Assembly (NCBI GenBank): GCA_002421645.1
Contig: DIST01000007.1
Location: 1-46,493, forward strand
Reading direction: 5' to 3'
DNA from: Flavobacterium sp. UBA6203
GTDB taxonomy: Bacteria > Bacteroidota > Bacteroidia > Flavobacteriales > Flavobacteriaceae
Length of the DNA stretch: 46,493 nt
Of this stretch, positions 33,582 through 41,885 are shown piece after piece. A program made the position numbers and the translations under genes. The notes beneath the pieces were generated by a model, which saw only the letters and a program-made list of their open reading frames with translations, ran no database searches and was not told the DNA's origin. Every line of letters begins with the position of its first letter. The first letter of the stretch is position 1.

Positions 33582-34547
33582 TTACAGTTCATTCAACATT
33601 TTAGAAATCTCATCTAACTTTGGAGTTAAGATGATTTCGATTCTTCTGTTTTTTGCTTTTCCTTCTGCCGTTTCGTTACTCATTAACGGAGCATATTCAC
33701 CACGACCAGCAGCAGTTAAGTTCTCTTTTTTCACTTTAGCATTAGCCGATAAAATATTTACGATAGCAGTTGCACGTTTTGTAGATAAATCCCAGTTGTT
33801 TTCAACTCCACCACCAATAGTTCCTGTGATTTTATCATTATCGGTATGACCTTCAATTAAAACAGAAATATCTGGATTATCTCCTAAAACTTTACCAACT
33901 AAATCCACCGCTTTTTTACCTTCAGCACCTACTGTCCAACTTCCTGATTCGAAAAGTAATTTGTTTTCCATAGAAACGTATACTTTTCCATCTCTTTCTG
34001 TAACTGTTAAGCCTTTACCTTCAAATGCTTTTAAAGATTTAGATAACGTTTCTTTTAGCTTTTTCATAGCCGCATCTTTATCTGCCATCATTTTCTCTAA
34101 TTCGGCTAAACGAGTTGATGAAGCTTCTAAATCTTTTTTCAATTTGTTTAAACGATCTTGTTCGGCAGCTAAAGCTTTTTGTTTCGCTTCTAACTCCGCT
34201 AACAATTGTCTGTTTTTATTAATATTAGCTTCTAAAGCATCGTTACTGTCTTTTTCAAGTGCTGCATAAGACGCTTTTAAATTATCTAAACTCTTTTTAG
34301 TAGCAGCGTAATCAGCAACCAATTTATCGCGTTCTGCTTTTACTTTATCTAACTCTGTTTGTAGATTATTTTTATCTAATTCTAACTGATTTTTATCTGT
34401 TTTTAATGTGGTATTTTCATCCGATAAAGCATTATGCTCTTTCTTCAAATCCGCATATTTGTTTTCTAAATCTTGGTAGATTTTTTTAGAAACACATGAA
34501 GTAGTTAAACTTAAAACTACACAAGCAAGGGCAATTTTTCTAATCAT
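33582..34547 (-). CDS. OmpA-family peptidoglycan-binding lipoprotein with coiled coil
   Basis: A 321-residue outer-membrane lipoprotein. The SPII signal ends LTTSC (Cys18). Residues about 22-185 form one long alpha-helical coiled coil (repeats such as LENKYADLKKEHNALSDE and the AEQDRLNKLKKDLEASST stretch). The C-terminal OmpA domain (about 200-310) has the peptidoglycan-binding signature IEGHTDND, NWDLSTKRATAIVNIL and GKAKNRRIEIIL. It would tie the outer membrane to the cell wall through a rigid spacer, like Pal with a longer arm. Monocistronic. Confidence 0.93.
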   Translation of the reverse strand: MIRKIALACVVLSLTTSCVSKKIYQDLENKYADLKKEHNALSDENTTLKTDKNQLELDKNNLQTELDKVKAERDKLVADYAATKKSLDNLKASYAALEKDSNDALEANINKNRQLLAELEAKQKALAAEQDRLNKLKKDLEASSTRLAELEKMMADKDAAMKKLKETLSKSLKAFEGKGLTVTERDGKVYVSMENKLLFESGSWTVGAEGKKAVDLVGKVLGDNPDISVLIEGHTDNDKITGTIGGGVENNWDLSTKRATAIVNILSANAKVKKENLTAAGRGEYAPLMSNETAEGKAKNRRIEIILTPKLDEISKMLNEL

Positions 34548-34574
34548 TTTCTATTGTTTTTTCGTTATTGTTTT

Positions 34575-34634
34575 ACACAGAGATTCACTGAGTTTATTTT
34601 ATTTTGACTCTGTTGAAAAGAGATACACAGAGAC
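34575..34634. repeat. CACAGAGA intergenic repeat
   Basis: ACACAGAGA occurs at 34575-34583 and 34625-34633, separated by AT-rich sequence that includes TCACTGAG and GACTCTGTTGA. The end GAGATACACAGAGAC (34620-34634) is identical to 28116-28130. It looks like the uninterrupted version of the element at 28044. Confidence 0.6.
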
Positions 34635-34689
34635 GTTTTACTTTGTATGGTTTATAATTTGAACTTGTTATTGAATTTGAATTTGTTTC

Positions 34690-35451
34690 TTATTTGATTT
34701 CTACTAAAACTGGACAATGGTCGGAATGTTTAGCTTCTGGCAAAATTAAGGCTCTTTGAATTTTGTCTTTCAAAGGTTCGGCTGCCAAACAATAATCGAT
34801 TCTCCAACCTTTATTATTATTACGAGCATTGGCTCTGTAACTCCACCAACTGTAATTGTGTGGTTCTTTGTTTAAATGGCGAAAAGTATCAATAAATCCA
34901 CTTTTCATAAAACCATCTAGCCAAGCACGTTCTTCAGGTAAAAATCCTGAAACTTTTGCATTTCGAATAGGATCATGAATATCGATAGCTTCATGACAAA
35001 TGTTATAATCGCCACAAATAACTAAGTTTGGCACTTCTTTTTTTATTTCTTCAATATACAATTGAAACTCTGCCATATATTGAAATTTATAGTCTAATCT
35101 ATCAATATTTGTGCCAGATGGAAGGTACAAACTCATTACTGATAAACCCTCAAAATCTACACGCAAATTTCTACCTTCAAAATCCATGTGTTGAATTCCT
35201 GTACCGAAAACCACATTTTTGGGTTCAATTTTAGACAAAACTGCTACACCACTATATCCTTTTTTTTCCGCTGGAAAATAATATTGGTACGGATAACCTG
35301 CTGCTTCAATTTCAATTTTTGGGATTTGGTCTTCGGTTGCTTTAATTTCTTGAAGACAAATAACATCGGGATTCGCTTGTTGCAACCATTCTAAGAACCC
35401 TTTAGTAATGGCTGCTCGAATACCGTTTACATTATAAGATATAATTTTCAT
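34690..35451 (-). CDS. xth: Exodeoxyribonuclease III
   Basis: A 253-residue AP endonuclease/3'-exonuclease of the Xth (ExoIII) family used in base-excision repair. Family landmarks: SYNVNGIRAA at the start, CLQEIKA with the metal-binding Glu, GYSGVAVLSK, ICGDYNICHEAIDI with Asp and Asn of the active site, YSWWSYRANARNNNKGWRIDY, and the terminal HSDHCPV catalytic pair Asp-His. Length is normal. It follows the direction of the OmpA gene but a repeat-rich gap of 142 bases separates them. Secure. Confidence 0.95.
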   Translation of the reverse strand: MKIISYNVNGIRAAITKGFLEWLQQANPDVICLQEIKATEDQIPKIEIEAAGYPYQYYFPAEKKGYSGVAVLSKIEPKNVVFGTGIQHMDFEGRNLRVDFEGLSVMSLYLPSGTNIDRLDYKFQYMAEFQLYIEEIKKEVPNLVICGDYNICHEAIDIHDPIRNAKVSGFLPEERAWLDGFMKSGFIDTFRHLNKEPHNYSWWSYRANARNNNKGWRIDYCLAAEPLKDKIQRALILPEAKHSDHCPVLVEIK

Positions 35452-35612
35452 TTACTTTAATAGCTTTTGACCAAATATAAGGAAAAGCTTTCTAATAATA
35501 AAACTCAAAAACAGTTCAATTTGTAATCAATTCGTAATCAGATTACTAAAAAATATAACAAATTTGTAGTTTTAAATACAAAATCAAATAGTACTCAATT
35601 CAACAGAATTAC

Positions 35613-35620
35613 TATCTTTG
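35613..35620 (+). promoter_or_regulatory. Candidate -7 box for the bifunctional acyltransferase gene
   Basis: TATCTTTG fits TAnnTTTG and lies 25 bases before the ATG at 35646. No good -33 element. The rest of the divergent 194-base gap (35452-35645) shows nothing I can name. Confidence 0.4.
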
Positions 35621-35645
35621 TTTCTTGCTCAATAAACAAAATTAA

Positions 35646-37436
35646 ATGGGTTTAGTTACTGCTAAAGAAGTTGCAAAAGCAATTAATGCTGATAAATATG
35701 GGGTTTTCGGGACTTTCTCGGGCTGGTTGCTTATGAAAGTACTTAAGATTTCTACGTTGAACAAAATTTATGATAGAAACAAACATTTGAGCGAATTGGA
35801 ATTCTTAAATGCTATTTTAGATGAATTCCAAATCAAATTTGAAATACCAGAAGAAGATTTAAAACGTTTACCAAAAGACGGTGCTTATATTACCATATCT
35901 AATCATCCTCTTGGTGGTATTGATGGTATTTTACTATTGAAATTAATGCTTGAAAGAGAACCTAATTTCAAAATTATTGCTAACTTTTTACTGCACCGAA
36001 TCGAACCGATGAAGCCGTATATTATGCCGGTAAATCCGTTTGAAAATCATAAAGATGCTAAATCTAGTGTAGTTGGAATTAAAGAAACATTACGTCATTT
36101 AAGCGATGGAAAACCATTAGGAATGTTTCCTGCTGGAGAAGTTTCTACTTATAAAGACGGAAAGTTAGTTGTAGACAAACCTTGGGAAGAAGGAGCAATC
36201 AAAGTGATTCGAAAAGCCCAAGTTCCAGTAGTTCCGATTTATTTTCATGCTAAAAACAGTAAGTTATTTTACTTCCTATCTAAGATTGATGATACGCTTA
36301 GAACTGCAAAATTACCAAGCGAATTATTAACTCAAAAAGATAGAGTAATTAAAGTTCGTATTGGGAAACCTATTTCGGTTGCTGAACAAAACGAATATCA
36401 AGATATTGAAGCGTATGGTGATTTCTTACGCAAGAAAACTTATATGCTTTCGAATGCGTTTGAAGATGAAAGTAAAATTAATTTACCCAAATTAACAATT
36501 CCAAAACCGCCAAAACAAATTGCCAAGCCAGCCAATCAAGACCAAATTTTAGAAGAAATGGCTTGTTTGAAAAAAGGTGATTATCGTTTGTTGCAAAGTA
36601 AAAACTATGAAGTTTACTTCGTAACGGCTGATAAAATTCCGAATATCTTGCATGAAATTGGTCGTTTGCGCGAAATTACATTTAGAGAAGTTGGAGAAGG
36701 AACAAACGAATCATTAGACCTTGACGATTACGATAAATATTACCACCATATGTTTTTATGGGATGATGAGGCACAATGCATTGCTGGTGCTTATCGTATG
36801 GGATTGGGTTCGCGCATTTATCCGCAACACGGAATTGATGGTTTCTATCTACATGAATTGTTCCGTTTTGAACCGGAATTGTATGATATGATGAGTAAAT
36901 CTATCGAAATGGGTAGAGCGTTTATCATTAAAGAATACCAACAAAAACCAATGCCGTTGTTCTTGTTATGGAAAGGAATTGTACATACGACTTTACATTA
37001 TCCTGAACATAAATATTTAATTGGTGGTGTAAGTATTAGCAATCAATTCTCTGATTTTTCGAAATCGTTGATGATTGAATTTATGAAGTCGCACTATTAC
37101 GATCCTTATATTGCGCAATACGTTCATCCAAAGAAAGAATACAAAGTAAAACTGAAAGACGCCGACAAAGATTTCGTATTCAACGAAACAGAAGCCGATT
37201 TAAATAAGTTTGACAAAATTATTGATGAAGTAGAACCAGGAAATTTACGTTTACCGGTTTTAATTAAAAAATACATCAAACAAAACGCAAGAGTGGTAGC
37301 ATTTAATGTAGATCCATTATTCAACAACTCGGTTGATGGCTTAATGTACATTAAAATTGCCGATTTACCCGAAAGCACCGTAAAACCCGTTATGGAAGAA
37401 TTTCAAGCGGAATTGGAAAGAAAAGAGAAAGGCTAA
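35646..37436 (+). CDS. Bifunctional aminolipid synthase (OlsF/GlsF-like acyltransferase fusion)
   Basis: A 596-residue two-domain acyltransferase. The N-terminal half is a PlsC-like O-acyltransferase: catalytic SNHPLGGIDG (His87, Asp93, one residue longer spacing than HX4D) and FPAGEVST near 160. The C-terminal half (about 310-540) is an OlsB/GNAT-like N-acyltransferase (VTADKIPNILHEIGRLREITFREVGEG, then AGAYRMGLGS and FEPELYDMMSKSIEMGRAFI). This order matches OlsF/GlsF of Bacteroidota and Serratia, which make ornithine or glycine lipids by N-acylating the amino acid with a 3-hydroxy acid and then O-acylating it. Which amino acid is used cannot be read from the sequence. The stop lies in the arm of a terminator. 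Confidence 0.85.
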   Translation: MGLVTAKEVAKAINADKYGVFGTFSGWLLMKVLKISTLNKIYDRNKHLSELEFLNAILDEFQIKFEIPEEDLKRLPKDGAYITISNHPLGGIDGILLLKLMLEREPNFKIIANFLLHRIEPMKPYIMPVNPFENHKDAKSSVVGIKETLRHLSDGKPLGMFPAGEVSTYKDGKLVVDKPWEEGAIKVIRKAQVPVVPIYFHAKNSKLFYFLSKIDDTLRTAKLPSELLTQKDRVIKVRIGKPISVAEQNEYQDIEAYGDFLRKKTYMLSNAFEDESKINLPKLTIPKPPKQIAKPANQDQILEEMACLKKGDYRLLQSKNYEVYFVTADKIPNILHEIGRLREITFREVGEGTNESLDLDDYDKYYHHMFLWDDEAQCIAGAYRMGLGSRIYPQHGIDGFYLHELFRFEPELYDMMSKSIEMGRAFIIKEYQQKPMPLFLLWKGIVHTTLHYPEHKYLIGGVSISNQFSDFSKSLMIEFMKSHYYDPYIAQYVHPKKEYKVKLKDADKDFVFNETEADLNKFDKIIDEVEPGNLRLPVLIKKYIKQNARVVAFNVDPLFNNSVDGLMYIKIADLPESTVKPVMEEFQAELERKEKG

Positions 37437-37458
37437 TCGAATTGATTAGCCTTTTTTT
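37428..37458 (+). terminator. Rho-independent terminator of the acyltransferase gene
   Basis: AAAGGCTAATC and GATTAGCCTTTTTTT pair around GAATT. The left arm includes the stop codon (37434-37436). The downstream gene is convergent. Confidence 0.88.
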
Positions 37459-37488
37459 ATTTTATAATTTGAATTTTTGAATTAAAAC

Positions 37489-38283
37489 TTATTCAACATC
37501 CTTAACCTTTTCTTTAAACTCTTCCCAAGCTTCTTTAGTTAAAATAGGTTTCGATTCTATCTTCTTCCCTTTTAAATAATTCAAAATTGTTTTGGCTCTC
37601 GCTTCGGATTCAGGATGTGTAGAAACCCAATAGGTGTATTTATGCATTTCGTTATCCAACGATAATTCATATAGAAAATCGGCAAATGGTCTTGGGTCGA
37701 TATTCGCGTTTAGCAAATATTTTACGCTTCGCATGTCGGCTTCTGTTTCTAAACTTCTATCGTAAGCTGAAGAAGAAAGTGTTTTTAAAATTTCTCTTAA
37801 AACTGTTCCATTAGAACCCGTAGTAATCGATAATAAAACTGACAATCCAATTTCTTTTGATAATTTTTTCATCACATGATTGCCTTCAATATGGGCAATT
37901 TCATGACCTAAAACTCCTAATAAAGCTTGCTCGTTTTTACATTCTTTGATTAATCCTGTATAAACCACCAAATGATTATCGGGCATAGCAAAAGCATTTA
38001 CTTCATCTTTATCAATGATGTGCACTTTTAAACTGTCTCTATCAATACCGTTTTCTTTGCAAATTGGTAATAACAAAGAATCCAAAGTTGTTACAATCGA
38101 ATCATCAAGAATGATGGCTTCGGTATTTTCAATTTCATTCCAAATAACATCTCCAAGACTTTTTTCAGTTCCTGTTTTGGCTTCTTTTACTTTAAAATGT
38201 TTCACAAAATCTATTTGCGATAACAACATCCAAACACCAAAAAATAGTGCTACTACAATTAATCCTTTACTTAATACTTTCAT
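37489..38283 (-). CDS. M48 family zinc metallopeptidase
   Basis: A 264-residue membrane-anchored peptidase of the M48 family. One N-terminal transmembrane segment (about 6-22) holds it to the membrane. The zinc motif HEIAH is at 127-131 (LGHEIAHIEGNHV), preceded by NAFAMPDNHLVVYTGL, and the third-ligand region ETEADMRSVKYLL is near 185. It resembles the periplasmic LoiP/YggG/BepA-type proteases that remove damaged or misassembled outer-membrane proteins. It overlaps the DUF4870 gene by 17 bases, so the pair is co-transcribed. Confidence 0.9.
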   Translation of the reverse strand: MKVLSKGLIVVALFFGVWMLLSQIDFVKHFKVKEAKTGTEKSLGDVIWNEIENTEAIILDDSIVTTLDSLLLPICKENGIDRDSLKVHIIDKDEVNAFAMPDNHLVVYTGLIKECKNEQALLGVLGHEIAHIEGNHVMKKLSKEIGLSVLLSITTGSNGTVLREILKTLSSSAYDRSLETEADMRSVKYLLNANIDPRPFADFLYELSLDNEMHKYTYWVSTHPESEARAKTILNYLKGKKIESKPILTKEAWEEFKEKVKDVE

Positions 38284-38713
38284 TTGTTCTGCAAATTAAA
38301 TTTGTAACATCTCCAAAAAAGAAAAATTCGGTGTGTTGCCCTTTTCTTACTTTCGTTGCAATAATTAACGTAGAGAAAAACTCAATTAAGTTAAAAACCA
38401 CAAGGGTAATGATGTAGGCAAAGTAATAATTCGTTGCCGTTTCATCATAAAACAAAATAGAAACCGTCCACCAAAAACCGGCGCTGTTAAAGAAAAACAA
38501 TCCCAATTGAGAAACCAAAGCTTGTATACAATGCCATTTTACAAATGCTGTACTTTTTCGATTTCCTAAATAAAAAAACACACTTGCCATTAAGTTTAAA
38601 ATAGGCAATGGCAAACCTCCAATTACTGCTACTAAAGACATCAAATAGCTATTCGATGCACGTTCTAGTTCTGAATCGTGAGGTTGATAATTAAATTTTG
38701 CTGTTGTAATCAT
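38267..38713 (-). CDS. DUF4870 domain-containing membrane protein
   Basis: A 148-residue integral membrane protein with three to four hydrophobic segments, of DUF4870 type: SYLMSLVAVIGGLPLPILNLMASVFFYLGNRKST, then FVKWHCIQALVSQLGL, and NLIEFFSTLIIATKVRKGQ. It overlaps the DUF2752 stop as ATGA (38710-38713) and the M48 gene by 17 bases. Function is unknown; the family occurs next to TM2 and DUF2752 proteins in Bacteroidota. Confidence 0.82.
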   Translation of the reverse strand: MITTAKFNYQPHDSELERASNSYLMSLVAVIGGLPLPILNLMASVFFYLGNRKSTAFVKWHCIQALVSQLGLFFFNSAGFWWTVSILFYDETATNYYFAYIITLVVFNLIEFFSTLIIATKVRKGQHTEFFFFGDVTNLICRTNESIK

Positions 38714-39123
38714 AGATTTTTTTTAATGTTCCAAATCCAATTAGCAATTACCAGAACGAAAAATACAATAGCGACTTTTCGTTTTCTGAGAATCGTTTCA
38801 ATTTTTAAATAAGCGGTGTAAAATGTTTCCTTTTTCTGAATAAAGTCATAGCTAATCCAAACGGGAGCTATAATCATAATTAGTCCAACAATTATACCAA
38901 AAGGATTAATGAAAATTGCGGAAAGAAAATTTCCACGCGAAAGTTGCATCACAGAACGCGTTGTTCCACAAGAAGGACAAGGAACGGTGGTTACTTTTTT
39001 AAAGAAACAAACAGTAAATTCTTGACTTTGAATTTCGTGTTCGTGTTGTAACGAAAAAAGCAACCAACCATACCCTATAAAACAAGCAAATAAAATAAAA
39101 AGGTATAGCTTGTTTTTATGCAT
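38710..39123 (-). CDS. DUF2752 domain-containing membrane protein
   Basis: A 137-residue membrane protein with three likely helices and the family hallmark CPSCGTTRSV (about residues 49-58). Cys pairs and Arg in that motif are conserved and may bind a ligand or metal. It lies between the TM2 gene, two bases upstream, and the DUF4870 gene, which overlaps it by four bases. Function is unknown. Confidence 0.85.
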   Translation of the reverse strand: MHKNKLYLFILFACFIGYGWLLFSLQHEHEIQSQEFTVCFFKKVTTVPCPSCGTTRSVMQLSRGNFLSAIFINPFGIIVGLIMIIAPVWISYDFIQKKETFYTAYLKIETILRKRKVAIVFFVLVIANWIWNIKKNL

Positions 39124-39125
39124 TA

Positions 39126-39467
39126 TTAGAACATAAAAGTTCTGTTGAATAATTCCATGTTTTTCTCTTTAGTAGCACCTTGGATTAAGAACCAATCTAC
39201 GATAGCCCAAACTCCTAAACCACCACATGTAAGAAGTTTACCAACTCCCATTCCTGTATCGCCAATATAAAAGCGATCGATACCGTATGCACCTGCAAAA
39301 ATTGATATTAATAATGAAGTTGTTGGATCTTTGAATTGAAGTGTTTGTACCATAGGCCATTTATCATCATCCATCTGTAATAAACGTTCTCTGATTGCAT
39401 TTAATTGATGACCTTCAAAAAATTTCGCGTTTGTCATCATGAACATGTCTACTTTTTGTGCTTCCAT
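39126..39467 (-). CDS. TM2 domain-containing protein
   Basis: A 113-residue protein with a soluble acidic N-terminal part (about 1-50) and a TM2 domain: two membrane helices with the typical YGIDRFYIGDTGMGVGKLL and TCGGLGVWAIVDWFLI segments. It starts the TM2-DUF2752-DUF4870-M48 operon. An imperfect palindrome GCGCCATAAAGCGC (about 39517-39530) lies upstream. Function of the TM2 family is not known. Confidence 0.85.
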   Translation of the reverse strand: MEAQKVDMFMMTNAKFFEGHQLNAIRERLLQMDDDKWPMVQTLQFKDPTTSLLISIFAGAYGIDRFYIGDTGMGVGKLLTCGGLGVWAIVDWFLIQGATKEKNMELFNRTFMF

Positions 39468-39586
39468 TGTAAAATTGTTTGTTTTAGTTGTCTCCTACTC
39501 ATAAGGCTTTTCGGATGCGCCATAAAGCGCTAATATAAAAATATTTTCTTTATTAGTCGTTCACTTGTTAAAAAGTTACAAAGAAG

Positions 39587-40534
39587 TTAATACAACTTTT
39601 TAATTTTATCTAATATGGTTTGTGCAAGTTTTTCATGACTTTCAAAAGTCCACCCAGCAATATGAGGTGTTAGCAAGACATTTTCTGCATGCAATAAATA
39701 TTCAAAAGCCGCAGGTTTCTCTCCTTCAAATAAGGTTTCGAAAGATAGTTTTTCGTATTCCAAAACATCTAAACCAGCACCTAAAATCTTTCCTGATTTC
39801 AATGCTTCAACCAAATCAGCCGTTACTACCGAATTTCCTCTTGCCGTATTTATAAACCAAAATGGCTTTTTAAATTGATTAATAAAATCAGCATTAATCA
39901 TTTTATCGGTTTCAGGTGTCCAAGGTGTGTGCAAACTTAAAACATCTGCTCTTTCTTGAAGTTCAGATAATGAAACTTGGGTAGCATTAGCGTCTCCCAT
40001 ATTCGGTAAGATATCATGACACAAAACGGTGACATCAAATCCTCGGAGTTTCTTGGCGAATGATTTTCCCATGTTGCCATATCCAATGATTCCAATAGTT
40101 TTGCCTTCTAACTCATGTCCACGATTGGCTTCTCGTTTCCACTGACCCGATTTTACTTCGTTATTGGCTTTGTTCAAGTTGTTAAAAAGTGATAACAACA
40201 TTCCGATAGCGTGTTCGCCAACGGCATTGGCATTTCCTTCTGGAGCCGCGATTAGATGAATTCCTTTCGCAATAGCGTAATCACAATCGATACTTTCTAA
40301 ACCAGCACCAACTCGGGCAATGAATTGTAAATTTGTAGCTTTATCTAAAAAAGTTTTGTCAATTTTAAAACGACTTCTGATGACAATTCCGTGGTAATTT
40401 TCAATTTTAGCTTCTACGTCTTGTTTGGAAGACGTAAAATCAGCTTCGTTTTGAAAACCAGCCTGTTCTAATTGTTCCCAAAGCAATGGATGATTGCTAT
40501 CGATATGAAGAATTTTAATGTTGGTTAAATTCAT
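39587..40534 (-). CDS. D-2-hydroxyacid dehydrogenase (phosphoglycerate-dehydrogenase-like)
   Basis: A 315-residue NAD-dependent dehydrogenase. The Rossmann motif GIIGYGNMGKSFA is at about 148-160. The catalytic triad is complete: Arg232 (NTARGNSVV), Glu259 (LDVLEYEKL) and His291 (LTPHIAGWT). The pattern is close to SerA-type enzymes without the C-terminal ACT domain, so 3-phosphoglycerate or another 2-hydroxyacid is possible. No serine-pathway neighbour (serC) is present. It ends 118 bases before the TM2 operon. Confidence 0.88.
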   Translation of the reverse strand: MNLTNIKILHIDSNHPLLWEQLEQAGFQNEADFTSSKQDVEAKIENYHGIVIRSRFKIDKTFLDKATNLQFIARVGAGLESIDCDYAIAKGIHLIAAPEGNANAVGEHAIGMLLSLFNNLNKANNEVKSGQWKREANRGHELEGKTIGIIGYGNMGKSFAKKLRGFDVTVLCHDILPNMGDANATQVSLSELQERADVLSLHTPWTPETDKMINADFINQFKKPFWFINTARGNSVVTADLVEALKSGKILGAGLDVLEYEKLSFETLFEGEKPAAFEYLLHAENVLLTPHIAGWTFESHEKLAQTILDKIKKLY

Positions 40535-40573
40535 TTGTTCGTATTATAATGTAAAAGTACAAAATTTGGATTC

Positions 40574-40608
40574 AAAAAAAATGAGGTCTAAATGACCTCA
40601 TTTTTTTT
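40574..40608. terminator. Terminator after the EnvC-like gene
   Basis: ATGAGGTC and GACCTCAT pair around TAAAT, flanked by eight A and eight T. It ends at the EnvC-like stop (40607) and serves the minus strand; the symmetry allows both directions. Confidence 0.88.
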
Positions 40609-41839
40609 AATTTAACCAAGCTTCAGGATTTAATGTAGTGGTATTTTGTAACACCAAGAATTTAATTACTGCCTTTCCCGAAGAATCAGTATGAATTTTT
40701 CCTATATTTTGTTTAATATTTACTTTTTGTCCTTTTGCAACACTTACTGAAGATAAATTTAAGTAAACGGTAATAAAATCTCCGTGTTTTATATAAACCG
40801 CTTTGTTATTAGCTGAAATAACTTGTACTTGTAGAACTTCGCCAGCAAAAACAGCTCTTGCAGAAGATCCAGGTTCTGTTGAAATTTCAACACCACTATT
40901 GTGAATCGTTAAATTTTTATGCACCGGGTGAGGTTGGTCGCCGTGGGGTAGTGAAATAAATCCTTTTTCAACTGGCCACGGTAGTTTACCTTTATTTGCT
41001 TTAAAATTATTAGACTCTATTTTTCCTTCCGCAGTTAAAACAAATTTAGATGCTGCAGTTGTTCCTGTTTTAGGTGCAGTCGTTCCTGATTTTTCAGCAT
41101 TTCTTTTATTAGCAGCAGCGATTTCTGCAGCAATAATTTGCTTTATTTTTCTATCAATATCTTTTGCTTCTTTTTGTTTTTTATCAATTTCAGCAGCTAA
41201 TTTTTTCTTATCTTTTTGAATTAGTTTTACTAACCGTTCTTGTTCTTGTTTTTCTTTCTCTAATTCTTGTTTTTCTTTTTCGGTTTGTACTAAAACCACT
41301 TCTTTTTCCTTTTTACTTTCAGACAAACGCTTTTCTGCTTGTGCTAATTTGCTTTGTTTTTCTTTAATTTCTTCCCCTTGCATTTTTCTAAATCCTGCAT
41401 ATTGTTTCATGTACTGAATACGTTTGTATGCTTGAAGAAAATTTTCAGCGGAAAGGATAAACATAATTCTACTTTGCTCATTTCTACTCTTATATGATTT
41501 TACAATCATTTTTTCGTAGTCTTCTTTTAAGACTTTCAATTCTCTATTTAACTTGTTCATTTCTAACTGAGTTAAATAGATTTCATCACTTAAAATACGA
41601 GTTTGTTTTGCAGTTGTATTTAAAAGTTTTTGTCTTAATTGAATTAACTGTTTTTGCTGATTAATTTGAGTTAAAACCGATTTTTCTTTCTTTTTTTCCG
41701 CTTCTAAACGTGATTTATTTTCTGAAATTTCTTTCAAAATTTGTGCTTTACGCTCTTCTAGTTTTTGTTGTTCTGAAGGCTGAGCGAAACAAAGTGTTGT
41801 AAAGAAAAAAAAGATTACGATTTTAATAAATTGGTTCAT
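40607..41839 (-). CDS. EnvC-like murein hydrolase activator (degenerate M23)
   Basis: A 410-residue exported protein. Signal peptide 1-19 (FFFTTLCFAQ). Residues about 22-250 form a long coiled coil (EQQKLEERKAQILKEISENKS and repeats rich in KEK), followed by a linker and a C-terminal LytM/M23 domain (about 295-410). In active M23 peptidases the ligands are HxGxD and HxH; here the first motif is HNSGVEI (Asp replaced by Glu) and the HLH region reads IKFLVLQ, so zinc catalysis is unlikely. EnvC-type activators have just such inactive domains and switch on cell-separating amidases. A -7 box TACCTTTG lies upstream. Confidence 0.88.
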   Translation of the reverse strand: MNQFIKIVIFFFFTTLCFAQPSEQQKLEERKAQILKEISENKSRLEAEKKKEKSVLTQINQQKQLIQLRQKLLNTTAKQTRILSDEIYLTQLEMNKLNRELKVLKEDYEKMIVKSYKSRNEQSRIMFILSAENFLQAYKRIQYMKQYAGFRKMQGEEIKEKQSKLAQAEKRLSESKKEKEVVLVQTEKEKQELEKEKQEQERLVKLIQKDKKKLAAEIDKKQKEAKDIDRKIKQIIAAEIAAANKRNAEKSGTTAPKTGTTAASKFVLTAEGKIESNNFKANKGKLPWPVEKGFISLPHGDQPHPVHKNLTIHNSGVEISTEPGSSARAVFAGEVLQVQVISANNKAVYIKHGDFITVYLNLSSVSVAKGQKVNIKQNIGKIHTDSSGKAVIKFLVLQNTTTLNPEAWLN

Positions 41840-41855
41840 GCAAGATAGATTTTTA

Positions 41856-41863
41856 CAAAGGTA
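41856..41863 (-). promoter_or_regulatory. Candidate -7 box for the EnvC-like gene
   Basis: TACCTTTG on the minus strand, 16 bases before the ATG at 41839, in the 46-base gap after the DUF4292 gene. No TTTG at -33. Confidence 0.4.
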
Positions 41864-41885
41864 GTTTTTTTACGTGAATAAAAAA

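Noticed and set aside
33961..34269. Plus-strand 102-codon frame opposite the OmpA coiled coil
   Set aside because: Ser/Phe/Leu-rich composition is the usual antisense shadow of a Lys/Glu/Ala-rich coiled coil.
39517..39530. GCGC-flanked palindrome upstream of the TM2 operon as an operator
   Set aside because: Only four-base arms pair well; too short to support a regulatory call.
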